The notes beneath the pieces are model-generated. The model was not told the DNA's origin and ran no database searches. It worked only from the letters and a program-made list of their open reading frames with translations. A stretch of DNA of 64,000 nucleotides from assembly GCA_023238725.1 (NCBI GenBank), contig CM041551.1, forward strand, positions 2,797,759 to 2,861,758, written 5' to 3'. This document shows positions 36,934 through 49,031 of this stretch, in pieces (positions within the stretch are counted from its first letter, which is position 1; every line of letters begins with the position of its first letter). This stretch comes from Scortum barcoo. Its lineage: Eukaryota > Chordata > Actinopteri > Centrarchiformes > Terapontidae. The translations under genes were made by a program, and so were the position numbers.

Positions 36934-39234
36934 CTTTTCTTTATAAACATATTGTTGGTGGGAGCCTGAGAATTAAGAATTGCACTCCCAGTGACTGCTT
37001 CACTGTACTACTTATGCTCATGACAATATGCCATGACACTAGCTTTGCTCTGCTTTGCTGTGTCCAACAAAATAAACTCTGCCTCCTCATGCTATATGTC
37101 CACAGCCAGCTCTCTCCCACCTTTTCCAACTGTCAACAACACATCTTTTTTTTCTTTCTATTTGTTAGCAGGAGATGTTTCTGGCACACTGAACTAAACA
37201 TTTTTTTCCAGTTGTGTTGAAACTCACTTTCAAAATGCTTCATGTCAGCATCCCAGCTGACCTTCAGCGCAGCACACTCGCCGTTCTGTAGGTGGTCTGC
37301 TCAGGTCTTTGTGGTGATTTATTAAGCGATAACTCACAGTTTTTCAGTTTGTCATTGTTTTAGGATGTGCTTTATCAGCAGAAGTGAGAAGTTTAAACAT
37401 GCTGTCTGTGTAACAGCTGGCTGAGAGGCTGAGAATCACTATAAGCTATTTTAATTTGATTTGCATTGAAGGGCTTGCATGCTCTTACTCTAATTTGTCT
37501 TATTTTGGTTGACAAGTTTAAATAGACTTTTCTAACATTATGCATTTAAATTTATTACAGCAGGTGTAACTAATGACATTAGCAATGTCTCTTTTCCATT
37601 TTGGTGTCGCCGTAAGCCTGCCCCGTGAGTCAGCACGCACAGAACCAGGGCCCTGCAAGCAGACAAAAATGGAACACAGCCATCCTTAATGCTATTAGAA
37701 AGACCTGGTCTTTTTCTGCTGTGACACGTCAAAATGTCAGCTGTGAAAAAGTTATTTTAATTAGGAGCAATAACAGTCAGTAGACTCAGTTATTTTTTGT
37801 ATGTGTATTTTTGTACTGTACTACCAGTACTGCTGCAAAGGTGTTAAAGAGGTTTTATAATAACAATAATAACAATAATAATAATAATAAGTAATAATAA
37901 AAATAATAGGAAAAGAAGGAGAGGAGGAAGATAAAAGAATATTTTCCATTTTACTACCATTACTATTTGACTAGATTTATGCAATTTAGAGATCCTGTCT
38001 GTCATCACTGTACAAATTTCCATAAACATGCCAGTTCACTAAATTAACATTAAAATACCTCAGAAATTGTCGGGGAAAAAAAAAGATGGACATTAGCAAA
38101 AGTTATTTATTTGGTCAGATTAAGAGAAATTTATTTAGTTTATCTGTTCTAATTATCCATCTTACCTCAGGGTGGCTACAGATGTGAAACCAGCAGATAA
38201 TTGTAGAGAAAACAAGTGAAAAACCCACAGTACTTGTGAGCTGGTGGGGAAAAAAAGTCAGCTGAGGATTTTTTGATCACTGTAGCTCTCCTGCTGAGCA
38301 GATGAAAAGTTTTTAATTTCTACATTAAAAATGACCGTCCTTACCTTTATTTTTTAAAATGCCTTGATGACACTTGCCATGCTTTTGAAATGTGTTTCAA
38401 ATGACAGACAGATAAAGGGACAGATTTGCTCTTCTTGAATATTAGAGCCCTTCTTCCTTCATTAGTATGAAAATGTGCCAAAGGACACATTTTCGAGCCC
38501 TTTCAGCTTGAGGTGATTTGAGCATGTTTGCCCAAAATCTAGACTTTTTTTTTTATTGCTAGTTCTTTTATGAAATCGGGAATGTTCACTGACAAACGCT
38601 TGTGTGTCTTTTGGCATCAAAGCCTGGGGCTGAGAAAGCATTCAGGGGAACATGGTGTCAGGATCTTGGATTTAAAGGTCATCCTGCAGAGATGGCATGC
38701 AGGCAACAAGTAGAGAACCACTGTTATTTCTATAAGGGCACACAGTGATACTGTGGTAATTTTTTTTCCAGCAACAGCCTGCTCTTATCTTGCTGATAAT
38801 TGTCAAAGGACCACAGATAATCAATGTGTACATAATATCAGTGTAGAGGATGACATCGCTTTTCCCATGGTACCATATAGGTGGCTGTTACTGTATGAAC
38901 AAGTAGAGTTCTGATACTATAACATTCAGAATGGACAATAATCCACACAACAAACTGGACTTACAGTTTATATGTAGCAAAGGAACACCTAATAAAGTCT
39001 GAAAGTACATAAATAGCAATCAAACATATAAACTTCAAAGTTTGACTAATCCAGGCTAACTTGATGTGAGTTAGCCAAAATGTTCATTTACATCCAGCCA
39101 GCTTGGTTCTTTGGTAACATTTATAATTGGTGTATAAATCTAAAATTAAATTCCACTGAAAAACAAGATAAGAGATGAAATGTGAGTGAAGTTCAACATT
39201 CATTTTCATGCCATCAACAAGTTTTCACTGTCCA
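36934..39234. other. Unassigned DNA
   Basis: An ATA/ATAACA-rich patch at 37857-37910 is a simple repeat. Nothing else is supportable. Confidence 0.5.
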
Positions 39235-39592
39235 GTAAAATATCTCAACATCTACTTAGTAGCTTACAAGGAAATTTGTTGCAGACATTCATGAGTCATC
39301 GTAATGACTGTGGTAATCCTCTGACTTTTTGTCTAGCAACACTAATCACTTCAAAATTTTAATTCGACCCATACGTTGGTTTACATGAAACAACACCTCC
39401 AGAGACATCAGTTATCCTTTTTAATTGCTAATTAGGAAATGTTAGCATGCTCACATGCTTAAGTAGGGGTCTGACATGGTTAACATTATAACTGTTGAAC
39501 ACTTTTTGCCTCGTCATTGGGAGCAGCTTTTAGCTCAAAGCATTGCTGTGCAAGTGAACACACTCAGAGACACTCGCATGGCTGAAGACTTA
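39235..39592 (+). mobile_element. Percomorph interspersed repeat copy
   Basis: In order: ATATCTCAACATCTACTT, GAAATTTGTTGCAGACATTC, GTGGTAATCCTCTGACTTTT plus GTCTAGC, TTCAAAATTTTAAT, GCTAATTAGGAAATGTTAGC plus ATGCTCACATGCT, TAGCTCAAAGCATTGCTGTG, and GCATGGCTGAAGACT. This is the block order of a non-coding repeat I recognise as very common in spiny-rayed fish genomes (GGTGATCCYCTGAC and GCTAACATGCTAA blocks). Its class is not evident from this copy: no terminal repeats or protein are seen. Confidence 0.8.
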
Positions 39593-39839
39593 GTTTTCAC
39601 TCTAATCTGAACGAATTTTGTGCTAGATGCATTGCATTTTTTCCACCATTAGTGTAACTTCTTTGTACATGTTGATGTCACATGTATACCCTTTGCCGTA
39701 TGCTTTTGTACAAGCATAAAACCCTTCATTTTAAAGAAATAATTAATGAATTCATGCATTATTTGTCTCTGTATGTACTGTCCTTGCCCTCTCTTGCTTG
39801 TCATTTTTAAGTTTGGTTGTATGTTATGATTACACTGTA
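39593..39839. other. Unassigned DNA
   Basis: Nothing recognised. Confidence 0.5.
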
Positions 39840-40260
39840 ATCACACTGGCTGGGAATTCATTACAGGCTCTTGGGTAAACAATGATTACTTCAAAATCCA
39901 ATTAACTAAAGCAAACACACTGCATCAGTTAGCAAGACCACGCTGTCTGCGCTGGCAAGTCCATACTCTGAGAACTAATATTTGCTCCACACAGAGGACG
40001 CTAGAAAAAGAGCAGCATCTGACAAGCACTCCATGCCCCAGCACCAATCACATGGGCTGACTTCCCTTTGATGTTTATTCCGCTCGCGTGCAAAGCCTCC
40101 ATGCAGGGAGAGGGAGGAGGGAGAGAGGGAGTTAAGGATGAGTTTATTTGGCAATCAGTCCATTTACTCATAAACAGAAATGCTTCTGATGTGATTCTCA
40201 CGCGGCTGTCTGGGAGTTCATTTGAAATATGATTTGCTTTTAGAATTGGTTGCGCAGTCA
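39840..40260. other. Enhancer-like stretch with forkhead-type site
   Basis: High-complexity DNA with a GTAAACA forkhead core at 39875-39881, followed by AATGATTAC and CCAATTAACT. It lacks transposon signatures apart from a short GGGAGA-rich patch at 40107-40132. It is a candidate conserved non-coding element on texture only. Confidence 0.3.
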
Positions 40261-40959
40261 GAGTTAAAAAAAAAAAAAAGACATTTACAAAGGTCATGCA
40301 CTGTTTCCTGTTATTGCTCTTACTGTACACAGAGCTGCCATACGTTCAATCAACCACATCTAAGTGTAGAGTATATTTGCTTTTAAGGTTCGCTTAAGTG
40401 GCATCTGTCATGGGTTACAGACAGCAGTTTACCTTAGTCGCTCAAATTACGTCCAGTCAGTCTCTCTCACAGCCTTTTCTGTGCCTAAAAGATATTTTCA
40501 TATAACTCTCAATAACTCATACTTCTCTACTTCTTGTAAGGGCCCAAACAAGTTGGGAGCCATTGCTTCAGTCATTAACAATGTGGTGTAAACTTACAGT
40601 ATGTCTTTATGTAAGATCCTAATATGAAAAGTATGGGTATTAAATTTATGGGGTGCAGTGTAAAGTACAATGTAAAACCTCAAAATTATACTTAGTTACT
40701 TTCAATCACTGAATGGTGTCATTTGGGAACATTATTATCCATTAACCCGACAGCAGTGTATTTATTACCTCAAAGGGCAAACCACATCCCGTTATGGACT
40801 CTTTTCATTATGAATTGTCCCCACTAACAATAAATTAATTATATTTACTGAGTGTACAGACAACAGTGACAAGAGGCTATTATTTACTTTGTCCATCTAG
40901 ACATGTATATCTCTGGTGTATCCCCTGTGTTGCTCTTCGTTCCCTCTAAAAACAAGCAA
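40261..40959. other. Unassigned DNA
   Basis: A 13-nt A run at 40267-40279; nothing else recognised. Confidence 0.5.
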
Positions 40960-41130
40960 AGCAGACAACCCAGAGTTCACTTTAATTAGATTTAACATGT
41001 GTTCTGAAAGAGGACAATACATCTCATGGCATTTGCATGATAATGCCCTCTAATTGTGCTTTTGCTTAATTCGTTTTTAATAGCTAAAGCAGCAGTGCCC
41101 GATTATATTCCAAATGTGTCACTGTCACCG
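40960..41130. other. Enhancer-like stretch with octamer and homeodomain sites
   Basis: A perfect octamer ATTTGCAT (POU-type) at 41031-41038 lies between TTAATTA at 40982-40988 and TAATTG at 41051-41056, with TTAATTCG just after. Clustering of POU and homeodomain cores in repeat-free DNA is typical of developmental enhancers. Conservation is untested. Confidence 0.35.
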
Positions 41131-42954
41131 AGCACGCTCCCCCTCTCTCTCTCTTTCTCCTTGTCTTCTTCTTTCTCCCTCTCTCTTTCTGAAAATCCAA
41201 CCTCAAATGGCCCACGTGGAGCGTTATTCACAAGTATCATTAACCCTCCTGACTCTTCATTGTGTTGTTTTTCCTTGGGGAAATGGAATCCACACTCATT
41301 TTGATGAAGAACTGAAGCAGCTCCTTTGTTTGGGCCCCAGATGGAGAGAAGCTGATACTTGATTGTGTGAATGTGGTTGTGCCCTGAACTCTGGAGTAAA
41401 TAGGACTGGATAATGGTCACTTCTCTCCAGCTCTCTAAAGCCTTCTTCTCTCTCCCCGTGTCACTAAACCTAAATAAGGAACAATTTACAATAACAATTT
41501 ACGCTGGAGTGAGGAACTTGACACAAACTTGATGCTTGTGGCTGAAGAACCAATCTGAGCTCCCTGCAGCCTCACTGTGGTGGTAGACCTGAAGTAAGGA
41601 TGTTGGACCTCCACTTCCTCCACTTCTTGCCTGGATCTCCTGATCTGAGTGTGTCACCTTGGTAGAAAAATAAAGAATGCAGGTAACGACAGGTAGAGAC
41701 AGGAGGTTAATTAGCACAAAATAAATAATTAGGGAACAAGAATGAAAGTGGACAGAACACCTGATAGTTTAAAAAAAAGTCACATTTGGCCGAGAGTCCA
41801 TCTGTCCAACAGCCCTTTACGCCGAAAACAAATTCCCATTGGTCCAAGAGCCCATTTATCCACAAAGACACTCTCTCCCTGCAGTTAGAAATGCAGACTG
41901 AATTCCCATTTTGTTTCACCTCCTAACCAATTAGTCATGAATGTATTTGTCCAGTTTTTCATGACTGAGACGTGGATGTCAAATCAGAGCTCGTATAGTT
42001 GGCGGGATGTTTCAGTTTCACTTGATAAAATGCATGCATGCCACCAACAGTGTTTGACTATGCTGTTTTTGTGCCGTTCACATGTGCAGACGGCCTGTAA
42101 TTTTTCAGGTGACTCTCTGGAGTACCTGCCTATCTGCTCAATCCACTCAGAGGTTAACCAGCATTTCTTTATCCCAAAGAAATAACAAAATAACAATAAT
42201 GTTACATGACTGAATTTAATCATATTGATAATGCTGGAAGACTAAATCTCCTCTCATATCCGAGAAAGACCCCTCAAAAAGACAAAAAAAGTTACCTTTT
42301 CTTCTCATTTATCCTACATACTAGACATTGTCTAATAACGAGGTGTTTTAAATTATAAAGTAATTTCCCACAAATTATGTAAGGAGATATGGGTAAACTC
42401 AAAATATTTCCTCCACAACACTATTTGACCCTTTGTCATCACTTCAATTGCACAAATGATCTTTCATGAAACCTATAACCTCCTTTTGTCTCTTTCTCTT
42501 ATTTGCTCTCTGTATCTCTCTATATGAATAAGTCCTGAAGCTTTACATGCTAAGCTTATGATGGTGATGGTGCCTGTGTGACAGAAGTGGAGCCTGCATG
42601 TCTGTCATCACACTGTGTACACTCTGACTATTGATTTTGATTCTGTACATTTAAAATCTATTGCATGTCTGTCCGTGCTGGGAGAGGGATCCCTCTTGAT
42701 CTTTCTGATGGTTTCTTCCAATGTTTTTCATATTAAAGGAGTTTGGGGGGGAGTTTTTCCCCCATTTGAGTAGAGAGTCTAAGGACAGAAATATATTATG
42801 TACATCTGGCTGTAAATAGCTACATTGATTGTTCCACCCCAGGTGCACATACCATTGTTAGCGACTGACATCCAGGTGCAAATAGCATCTGCCTATTCAT
42901 TAAATGTTAGCATTTGATGCATTGTACCAGATTATAAATTTAAGATCTGTCTAC
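41131..42954. other. Unassigned DNA with CT-rich patch
   Basis: CTCTCTCTCTTTCTCC-type pyrimidine-rich sequence spans 41140-41190. No gene or repeat family is recognised in the rest. Confidence 0.5.
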
Positions 42955-43425
42955 ATCTGTAGCCCCTTTGCTTGTTAAAACAAAGAAACAGGACAATGCA
43001 GTAGAGTAAAAACAAATGATAACTTATACAAAAAAGAACACACAATAAGAAATACAAAGCTACATCACATTATAAATATACAATATGCTTGCTAAACAAA
43101 AGCAAGTCATGAAGACCATAAGATAGGATTCAGGGTCAGGGAGTACAGAGCCGAGCAGCTTTTAACAGGCTGTGTAAGTTGGCTTTGAAGGAGCTGATAG
43201 AGCTGCAGCTCCTCACGTCGTCAGGCAGGGTGTTCCACTGATTTGTGGCTCTCACACAAAACGCTTATTGACCAAATGCAGTGCGGTGAAATGGTACAAT
43301 CTTATATGGAGGATATTTCTGAGGATTGAATGGAATTAACTGAGAGAGTATCCACAAAGTCACACAGTGCTGGAAGGGCCAAACCATTTAAATCTTCATG
43401 AACCAGTCACAAATTTGAAAAAAAG
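42955..43425 (-). mobile_element. LINE fragment, C-terminal end and 3' UTR
   Basis: On the reverse strand a decayed LINE C-terminus is readable: an LNGLALPALCDFVDTLS segment, then QWNTLPDDVRSCSSISSFKA continuing with NLHSLL. This matches the conserved LWNSLP...SSISSFKxxLK end of fish non-LTR ORF2 proteins. Frameshifts separate the pieces. About 170 bp of AT-rich 3' untranslated sequence lies to the left. The reverse transcriptase core is missing, so this is a 5'-truncated, dead copy. Confidence 0.75.
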
Positions 43426-44689
43426 CTTGGGACAGGATCACTCATGCTGTCACAGATGCTGTTTAAATAATCTGCTTATAATAATCAAGTCTGCTGTATT
43501 TAGCATATTCTCATACATAAGGAAACTGCTTTTTACGTTTTTCTTTTTTTTTTTTTTTCCTCTCATGATGCATTGCCTCATGATAACAATTCTGTAATCC
43601 AGCTGGCTATCTGAAACTGGTGCAGTGAGCACATTGAAATCATGACAGGAAAAAGAGAGCCATTATCTCTCAAAACTTATCCTAAGCTGTACTTTATGGC
43701 TGCCTGAAAGACTTCTTATGTTTCTTAAAGGCTGCTGGAACTTCCTTGGTGACCACCACTCTTACTCTAACTGCTGGTGTTTGTACTACATTTGAAACAT
43801 GTCAGGAACCAAGCAGAAAAGCACAAGGACAAAGGTGTAAAAAAAAAAAAAAAACTATTTTAAGTTTTATAAACAATTAGAAAATCTTTTAAAAAAAAAT
43901 AATTAGAAAAATAGAATAAGGGCCCTAAAATCAAGTGAGGTTAACAAAACAATTCAGAACTAAACTTTAACCTGCCTTAACAGACCTAACTAACAAAGAC
44001 ACACAGGGGGGTTTTATTATATATTTATATACAGGGCCAGCCCAACACAGACACAAAGGGCAAACTATACAGACAGCAAACCTCTAACACATATAATACT
44101 CAACTAAACACAACCCTAACAATCTTCAACAGAACTTAGCTACAAAAGGCAAAATTAACTTTAAATAAATGAGAACCAGTTCAAACAAAAAACAACTTTA
44201 ACTTTTAGTTAGCTCTGGTCCTCCCCTTCCTCCATGTTGCCAGTTGTCCCTTCCCAGGGGCTTCAGGCCTTTAGCCAGAGGAGCTAGTGGATGAAAAGAA
44301 AAAAGGTCAGTATTAATTGTAAATTAAATCCATGCAACAGAGGGTTAACTCAATGTGCACCCAAATAGAAACCAAACTGTCTTAAAGTAAATAAATGTAA
44401 AATTTGAAAACTATGTGTATTGTCATTATTTTGAAAATGTGCGTTTAAAAAGATGTAACCAAATGCAAAAGATAAGTATTACTTGACGGTTTGATTATGT
44501 ACGTTATTCCATTCATCACACTGAAAAACTGAGAATCAGGCCTCAGTATCTGCATATTGACTAATACAATCATGATGCTTTGAGCGTCCAGTGTAAATAT
44601 ACTAAATATTGCAAAAAAAAACAAGTTTTAGTTTCATGAACTTGAAAGGTGAAAAGGGCTTTAACGATCAACAAAAGAGGTAATGATGG
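43426..44689. other. Low-complexity and strand-biased DNA
   Basis: T-rich tract at 43541-43560 and A-rich tracts at 43838-43854 and 43889-43903. From about 43920 to 44220 the forward strand is rich in A and C and poor in G and T. Its reverse complement contains an AATAAA at about 44016-44021 and, upstream of that, a frame ending GRGGPELTKS-stop, which resembles a transcript 3' end. I cannot assign it to a gene or an element. Confidence 0.4.
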
Positions 44690-45060
44690 TTGCAGCAGTC
44701 GTCGCTCTGTCTTGCCTCTGACTCATTCCTCTCTAATCAGTTGTGTGAAGTTTCTGAGCAGTGCGACGTGCTGCTGAGCGTGCTTTCTGTTACTGCAAAT
44801 GAGTGTGTGACTAGTCACTGCTTCCTATTCTGCTCCGATACTGGAGCTGCATTGTTTTCTCAGCCATGGTTAATGTCTTTGACAGTGAGGCAAATAATTA
44901 GAGCGTCTACCTGTTGCCTCCCAATTTCCCATCATCTGACTCTCTGTGTGGAAGAGGAGATGGAGGAATGAACGCTGATTATCTTCACTCGAGCAAATCC
45001 AAAATCACCCAGTCAATGCGAACCCTCTCGCTCTGTCATTTATTCTCTCTCTCTATCTTT
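44690..45060. other. Enhancer-like stretch
   Basis: Repeat-free, high-complexity DNA with TAATTA at 44895-44900 in the context GGCAAATAATTAGAGCG, followed by TTGCCTCCCAATTTCCC. Two overlapping frames of 93 and 80 codons are unrecognised. It is a candidate conserved non-coding element on texture only. Confidence 0.3.
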
Positions 45061-45583
45061 CTCGCTGTGAGAAAATCTGTGCTTTTGATGAAGATGGAAA
45101 TCTGTTCTGTCTTAGGCTGGAATGACAGAATACCATGCAAGACAAGTGCTGCATGAGTGAGTTGCAGAGAAAAGAATGAAGACACTCTGCCACAATTAGC
45201 CAGAATAATGAAGACTATGTGTGGACTTACATGCAGATTTTTCCAACTTACCTACACAAGGTAGATAACCCAGTAACACGTGTCTGTGCTTATGTTTAGG
45301 CAGTGCTTAGTTTTTTTTTTTGGCCACATCATATATTATCAAATTTTCATCCAGTCCATCAGTTTATGTGGAGGACTTATTAGCAAACAGTTGTCTATTT
45401 ACTCATCCAGCAGTCACAGAGTAGTTTATGTCCATCTATCTTCTTTTAGCTCTCCTAAGAAAATATCATCTTTAGCTGCTAAATATTCCACTTCATTCAC
45501 CAGGTAGTTGCCAGTCATTTTTCATTTAAGCCTTGCTGGTATTCCTCAAACTTTGTTTTGAACAATGTGTTACAGTCACAATG
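45061..45583. other. Unassigned DNA
   Basis: Nothing recognised beyond a T run at 45311-45322. Confidence 0.5.
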
Positions 45584-45703
45584 TTCAAGAATCAAGAATC
45601 ATTTATTGTCATCATGTTTTCACATGACGAAATTGGTATTGGTGACTTTCAGCTTTAAATGTAAATATAGTAAAAAGAATAATAATAGTAAGTAATATTA
45701 GTA

Positions 45704-45747
<44 letters not shown>

Positions 45748-46175
45748 TAATATGTAAACACTAACTAAGGTCCAAAGTTGCAGCTCAAGGGCAGTCAGTG
45801 GGGATAAATGCATTGTACATCTCTGGGGAAAAAGCAGTTTTTCAGTCTGGTAGTTGTTGTCTTTATGTTTCTGTACCGCTTTCCAGATGGAAGGCAAGCG
45901 GTACAAACAGTTCCATTGCCCGGGTGGGTAGGGTCGGCGGACAATATGTCGGGCCTTCTTCTGCATCCGGCCAGTGTATATTGAGTCCAGGTCTGGAAGA
46001 GGACTTCCCACAATCCCCTGTGCCATTTTAAGTCCTTTCGGTCTTGTGCAGTGCAGCTGCTGCCATACCACACTGCTGCACTGAGGCAGAGGATGCTCTC
46101 TATTGTGGCCCTGTAGAAGTTTGTCAGGAGCTGAGGGGAGAGTCCAGCACGTTTCAGCTTCCTGAGGAAGAAGAG
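45584..46175 (-). mobile_element. 5'-truncated L2-type LINE copy
   Basis: On the reverse strand the copy begins abruptly within LRKLKRAGLSPQLLTNFYRA, continues through SILCLSAAVWYGSSCTAQDR, and ends after GTVCTACLPSGKRYRNIKTT in one frame, the conserved C-terminus of the reverse transcriptase ORF. A 3' UTR holds a TTA microsatellite (45705-45745 as ATA on the given strand), and the copy ends in AATTTCGTCATGTG, ATGACAATAAATGATTCTTG and a short tandem of GATTCTT. It is the same family as the copy at 62257-64000 and nearly identical to it over about 300 bp, so both are fairly young. One or two frameshifts are present. Confidence 0.9.
45704..45752. repeat. AAT trinucleotide microsatellite inside LINE tail
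   Basis: About 14 ATA/TAA units with one AAA interruption. The sister copy at 62.3 kb has no such expansion at the equivalent place, so it arose after insertion. Confidence 0.95.
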
Positions 46176-46564
46176 TTGTCGTGTTATGTATTTTTCTCTA
46201 AAAAGTTTACACGGTTGCTAGAGACTTAGGCTCATGGTGGAACTGCCTTAGTGTTACTATTAATGAATACAGACAGGATCGTGTTTGTTTTGTTTGTACA
46301 GTTGCTCTGGAGATTACTGGAAATGAATTTGCTTTTGTGCCCAATGATGAGTCAGATCTGGAACATGAGAATGAAGACTAGTTCAGAGGACATGAGCGCC
46401 AAACATGACAACGGTTGAGATGCCATCCAAGCAGCAGTCCCAACAGAGAGGCTGGGACAGAATACAGCTGGTGAACATAGTGGAGGATTTTATGGCTAAA
46501 GAGCCAAACATTTTCTCAGGAGTTGGTGGCGATGGAAAGAGAGCTAAAATTGAAAATTGGCTCG
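46176..46564. other. Unassigned DNA with coding-like fragments
   Basis: A frame from 46405 encodes MTTVEMPSKQQSQQRGWDRI and continues with a hydrophilic, protein-like sequence into SYLSDLI, the start of the LINE piece that follows. Just upstream, a frame reads GNEFAFVPNDESDLEHENED-stop. I do not recognise either. They may be chance, or part of a retroposed or LINE-adjacent sequence. Confidence 0.3.
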
Positions 46565-46960
46565 CCTCTTCATACCTGTCTGATCTCATTAAAGTGCATA
46601 TTGCATACACATACTGGGTTCCTGTGTGTCCCCAGAGTTAAAAAGAATCAAGGTGGCTGCTGGGCCTTTTCCTATTGTCTTGTTTTTCTCTGGAATAATC
46701 TTCCTGCTGACACCGGGCAGTCGCTCTCTGTTGAGCCCTTTAAATCAAAGCTGAAAACTCATCTTTCTAGTCAACTTTCAATTGGTGTTTATCGTTTGAT
46801 ACCTCAGGCCTCGTAACTGTCACCAATTTACTTCATGAGGGTCAGTCTCATTCTCAGTGTATCTATTAACATTAGTACTTTATAGTCCATGTTTGTCCTG
46901 CTGATGAGAAATCAACTAACAAACAATAAACTTTAATCACTGCTCACACTGACTCTGTTG
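46565..46960 (+). mobile_element. LINE fragment, C-terminal end and 3' UTR
   Basis: SYLSDLIKVHI in one frame and, after a frameshift, LCVPRVKKNQGGCWAFSY followed by LWNNLPADTG and SVEPFKSKLKTHL form the typical end of a fish non-LTR ORF2 protein (SDLI, VPRxR, LWNNLP, FKSKLKT in this order). About 150 bp of 3' sequence follows, including AACAATAAACTTTAATC. It lies on the opposite strand to the adjacent L2 copy. The reverse transcriptase core is absent. Confidence 0.8.
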
Positions 46961-49031
46961 TTTTTGTTCTTGTTTCCCACAAGCAGCCAAGCTCCATCAG
47001 ATGCAGTATCTTCAGTGAGCGGACACAATGGCAACAACCACCAAACACCAAAGTGATGAGAAAACTGCCCATCCCCCCATTATCAACAACAGCTTACACG
47101 ACAAAGAAAAAAGAAGACAAATATGAAAGAAAATTAAGGTAAAATGAAAGAATTATACTGAGCGACTCTGCGGGGGGGAACTTGGAGTGCAGCAGTGAGA
47201 GAGGGGGAGGGACCTGGAAGTTTTACTCATTCAAACTTTTAAGCTAAGTCCACTCTCCTCTCAATCCTACTCACTGCAGCTTTAACCAAGTTGGGGTTCT
47301 AAGGACGGAGGCGGTTGAACACATCGTAAAGCCCCTCGAGGCAAACTGCAATACTCCCGTCTACGGTGGCCAAGTCCTGCTTTTTGTGCATCCACTATCA
47401 ACACCACCAGCCATCACTGCCTCTGTCTGACATCCATGTGGTGCACAAATGTAGCACTTTCTTAGCTCTCGGCTACATTGCCAGTAAACATAATCAAGGC
47501 AGAGATGATTTTCTTTCAAATTGTAATTGGGCACATAAATGAGTAATAGAGTTTGTCTCCCCTCTACGAGACAAGGTTAGAGATTCGGTAAAGAAAAACT
47601 ACATAAACTGTATACATCTCTTTGAACTGTAATGTGTAATAGTTAAGCACACATACCCGTGTTGGAAAAGTTTAGCCTTGGCAAACAAGGCAAGAAAGAA
47701 AACTATTTTTTTAGTATTTTTAACGCACAGAGAAAAAAGCATGCATACTTTGTGTCAGATTCTTCTGCGTGAGTGTGGTTCATTTCTAGGTGTTTGAACT
47801 ACTGTAAAGTCAATATGAGCACAGTGCCCATTCACACACACAGTACATGGTAATGGTTGGGTTCAGCGAGTCTGGGAACAGATGTATGTGCAAAGTAGGA
47901 AGCACATACCAACATAAATGATGGTGGCTATTTTGGGTGCAGATGATCCTTTTAAAACCTGACATCTCATCACTCTGAGCCATGGACCTGAGTAAGAGAT
48001 GTGAAGGAAAATTTCCTCAGCTTTAGAGTAATAACACTGTTAAGAAAAAACCTACTCCTATTACATCCAAAATTTCTGAGAGTGCTGTCCAGATACATGA
48101 GTACAACAACTAACTTGGTGACAGTTTTAACTCACTCGCAAGAGGAGAATAACAACCACTGTGCTCTAAACAAGCAACGTTACGTTACTCTATTTGCCTT
48201 ATTATGTGTGTTTGCGGCTGCAGCCACTGTGTTCAGATGTCAGTCGAGGCACAAGCATGTCTGTGTGGGTGTGATCGTGTTGAAAGTGACCAATCATAAG
48301 AGGTCCAGTGCCTCCCTCGCTTTCCGCCCTCATATTGTCAAAAGTCAGGTTGATTTGCTTGAACAGAACTTAGCCCTCAACAGAATCTTTCCGGGGTGTG
48401 GTGGCTGCTTTGTGCGCTTTCTGTTTAGTTTCATACACACAGGGGCCATTCTTCGCCTCCCCTCGTGTTTTGTTTCTCGCTCACAGCTGCCAGTACAAGT
48501 CACGTTTTTTAATTTGTTCAAGGACTTACATAGTGTGAGTGGCAGTTCAATCTGTGAATGTGATATAACATAATTTCCCTGTGAACATGTTTTACTGTGC
48601 AACATATGACATACATCTGACACCACTGCTCTACATTACCCACAATTCAGCTCGATCAATCCATTCAAAGATTCAGGTGTGTCACACTAGTCTCTCGTGT
48701 AGGCTGGATTCTCTTTCCTGCAGCATATAGAAGCTACAGAGGTCTCACTCCTGTCTAATTCCACATCTCCAGATTTTTCCAATTTGTATCTCATAGTGCT
48801 GAACTCACAACATATCACTTGAGGCAATGTATTAGATTGGACGCTGCCACAAAAGGCTTTATGTAACTTTTTCACATATGTAGTAGTACACCCAGTACCT
48901 ATAAACACACCCTAACTCTAATCCTAACACACTTTAAAATCAGTGCAGTTAAATTTTTAAATGAGTATTTAGTCTGAAATTGAGTTTATTTATTCAAGTT
49001 TTCACTGTTGTCTCTAACTGATTAATTCTTC
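46961..49031. other. Unassigned DNA with the window's longest open frame
   Basis: A 190-codon forward frame spans 48001-48573. Its product begins MKENFLSFRVITLLRKNLLL, has a hydrophobic segment (YVTLFALLCVFAAAATVF) that could cross a membrane, and then a Cys/Phe-rich part. It resembles no family I know. There is no visible Kozak, polyadenylation or intron context, and a frame of this size is near the upper limit expected by chance for 64 kb. The block CTCACTGCAGCTTTAA at 47270-47285 is of a type common near fish repeats. Confidence 0.4.
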
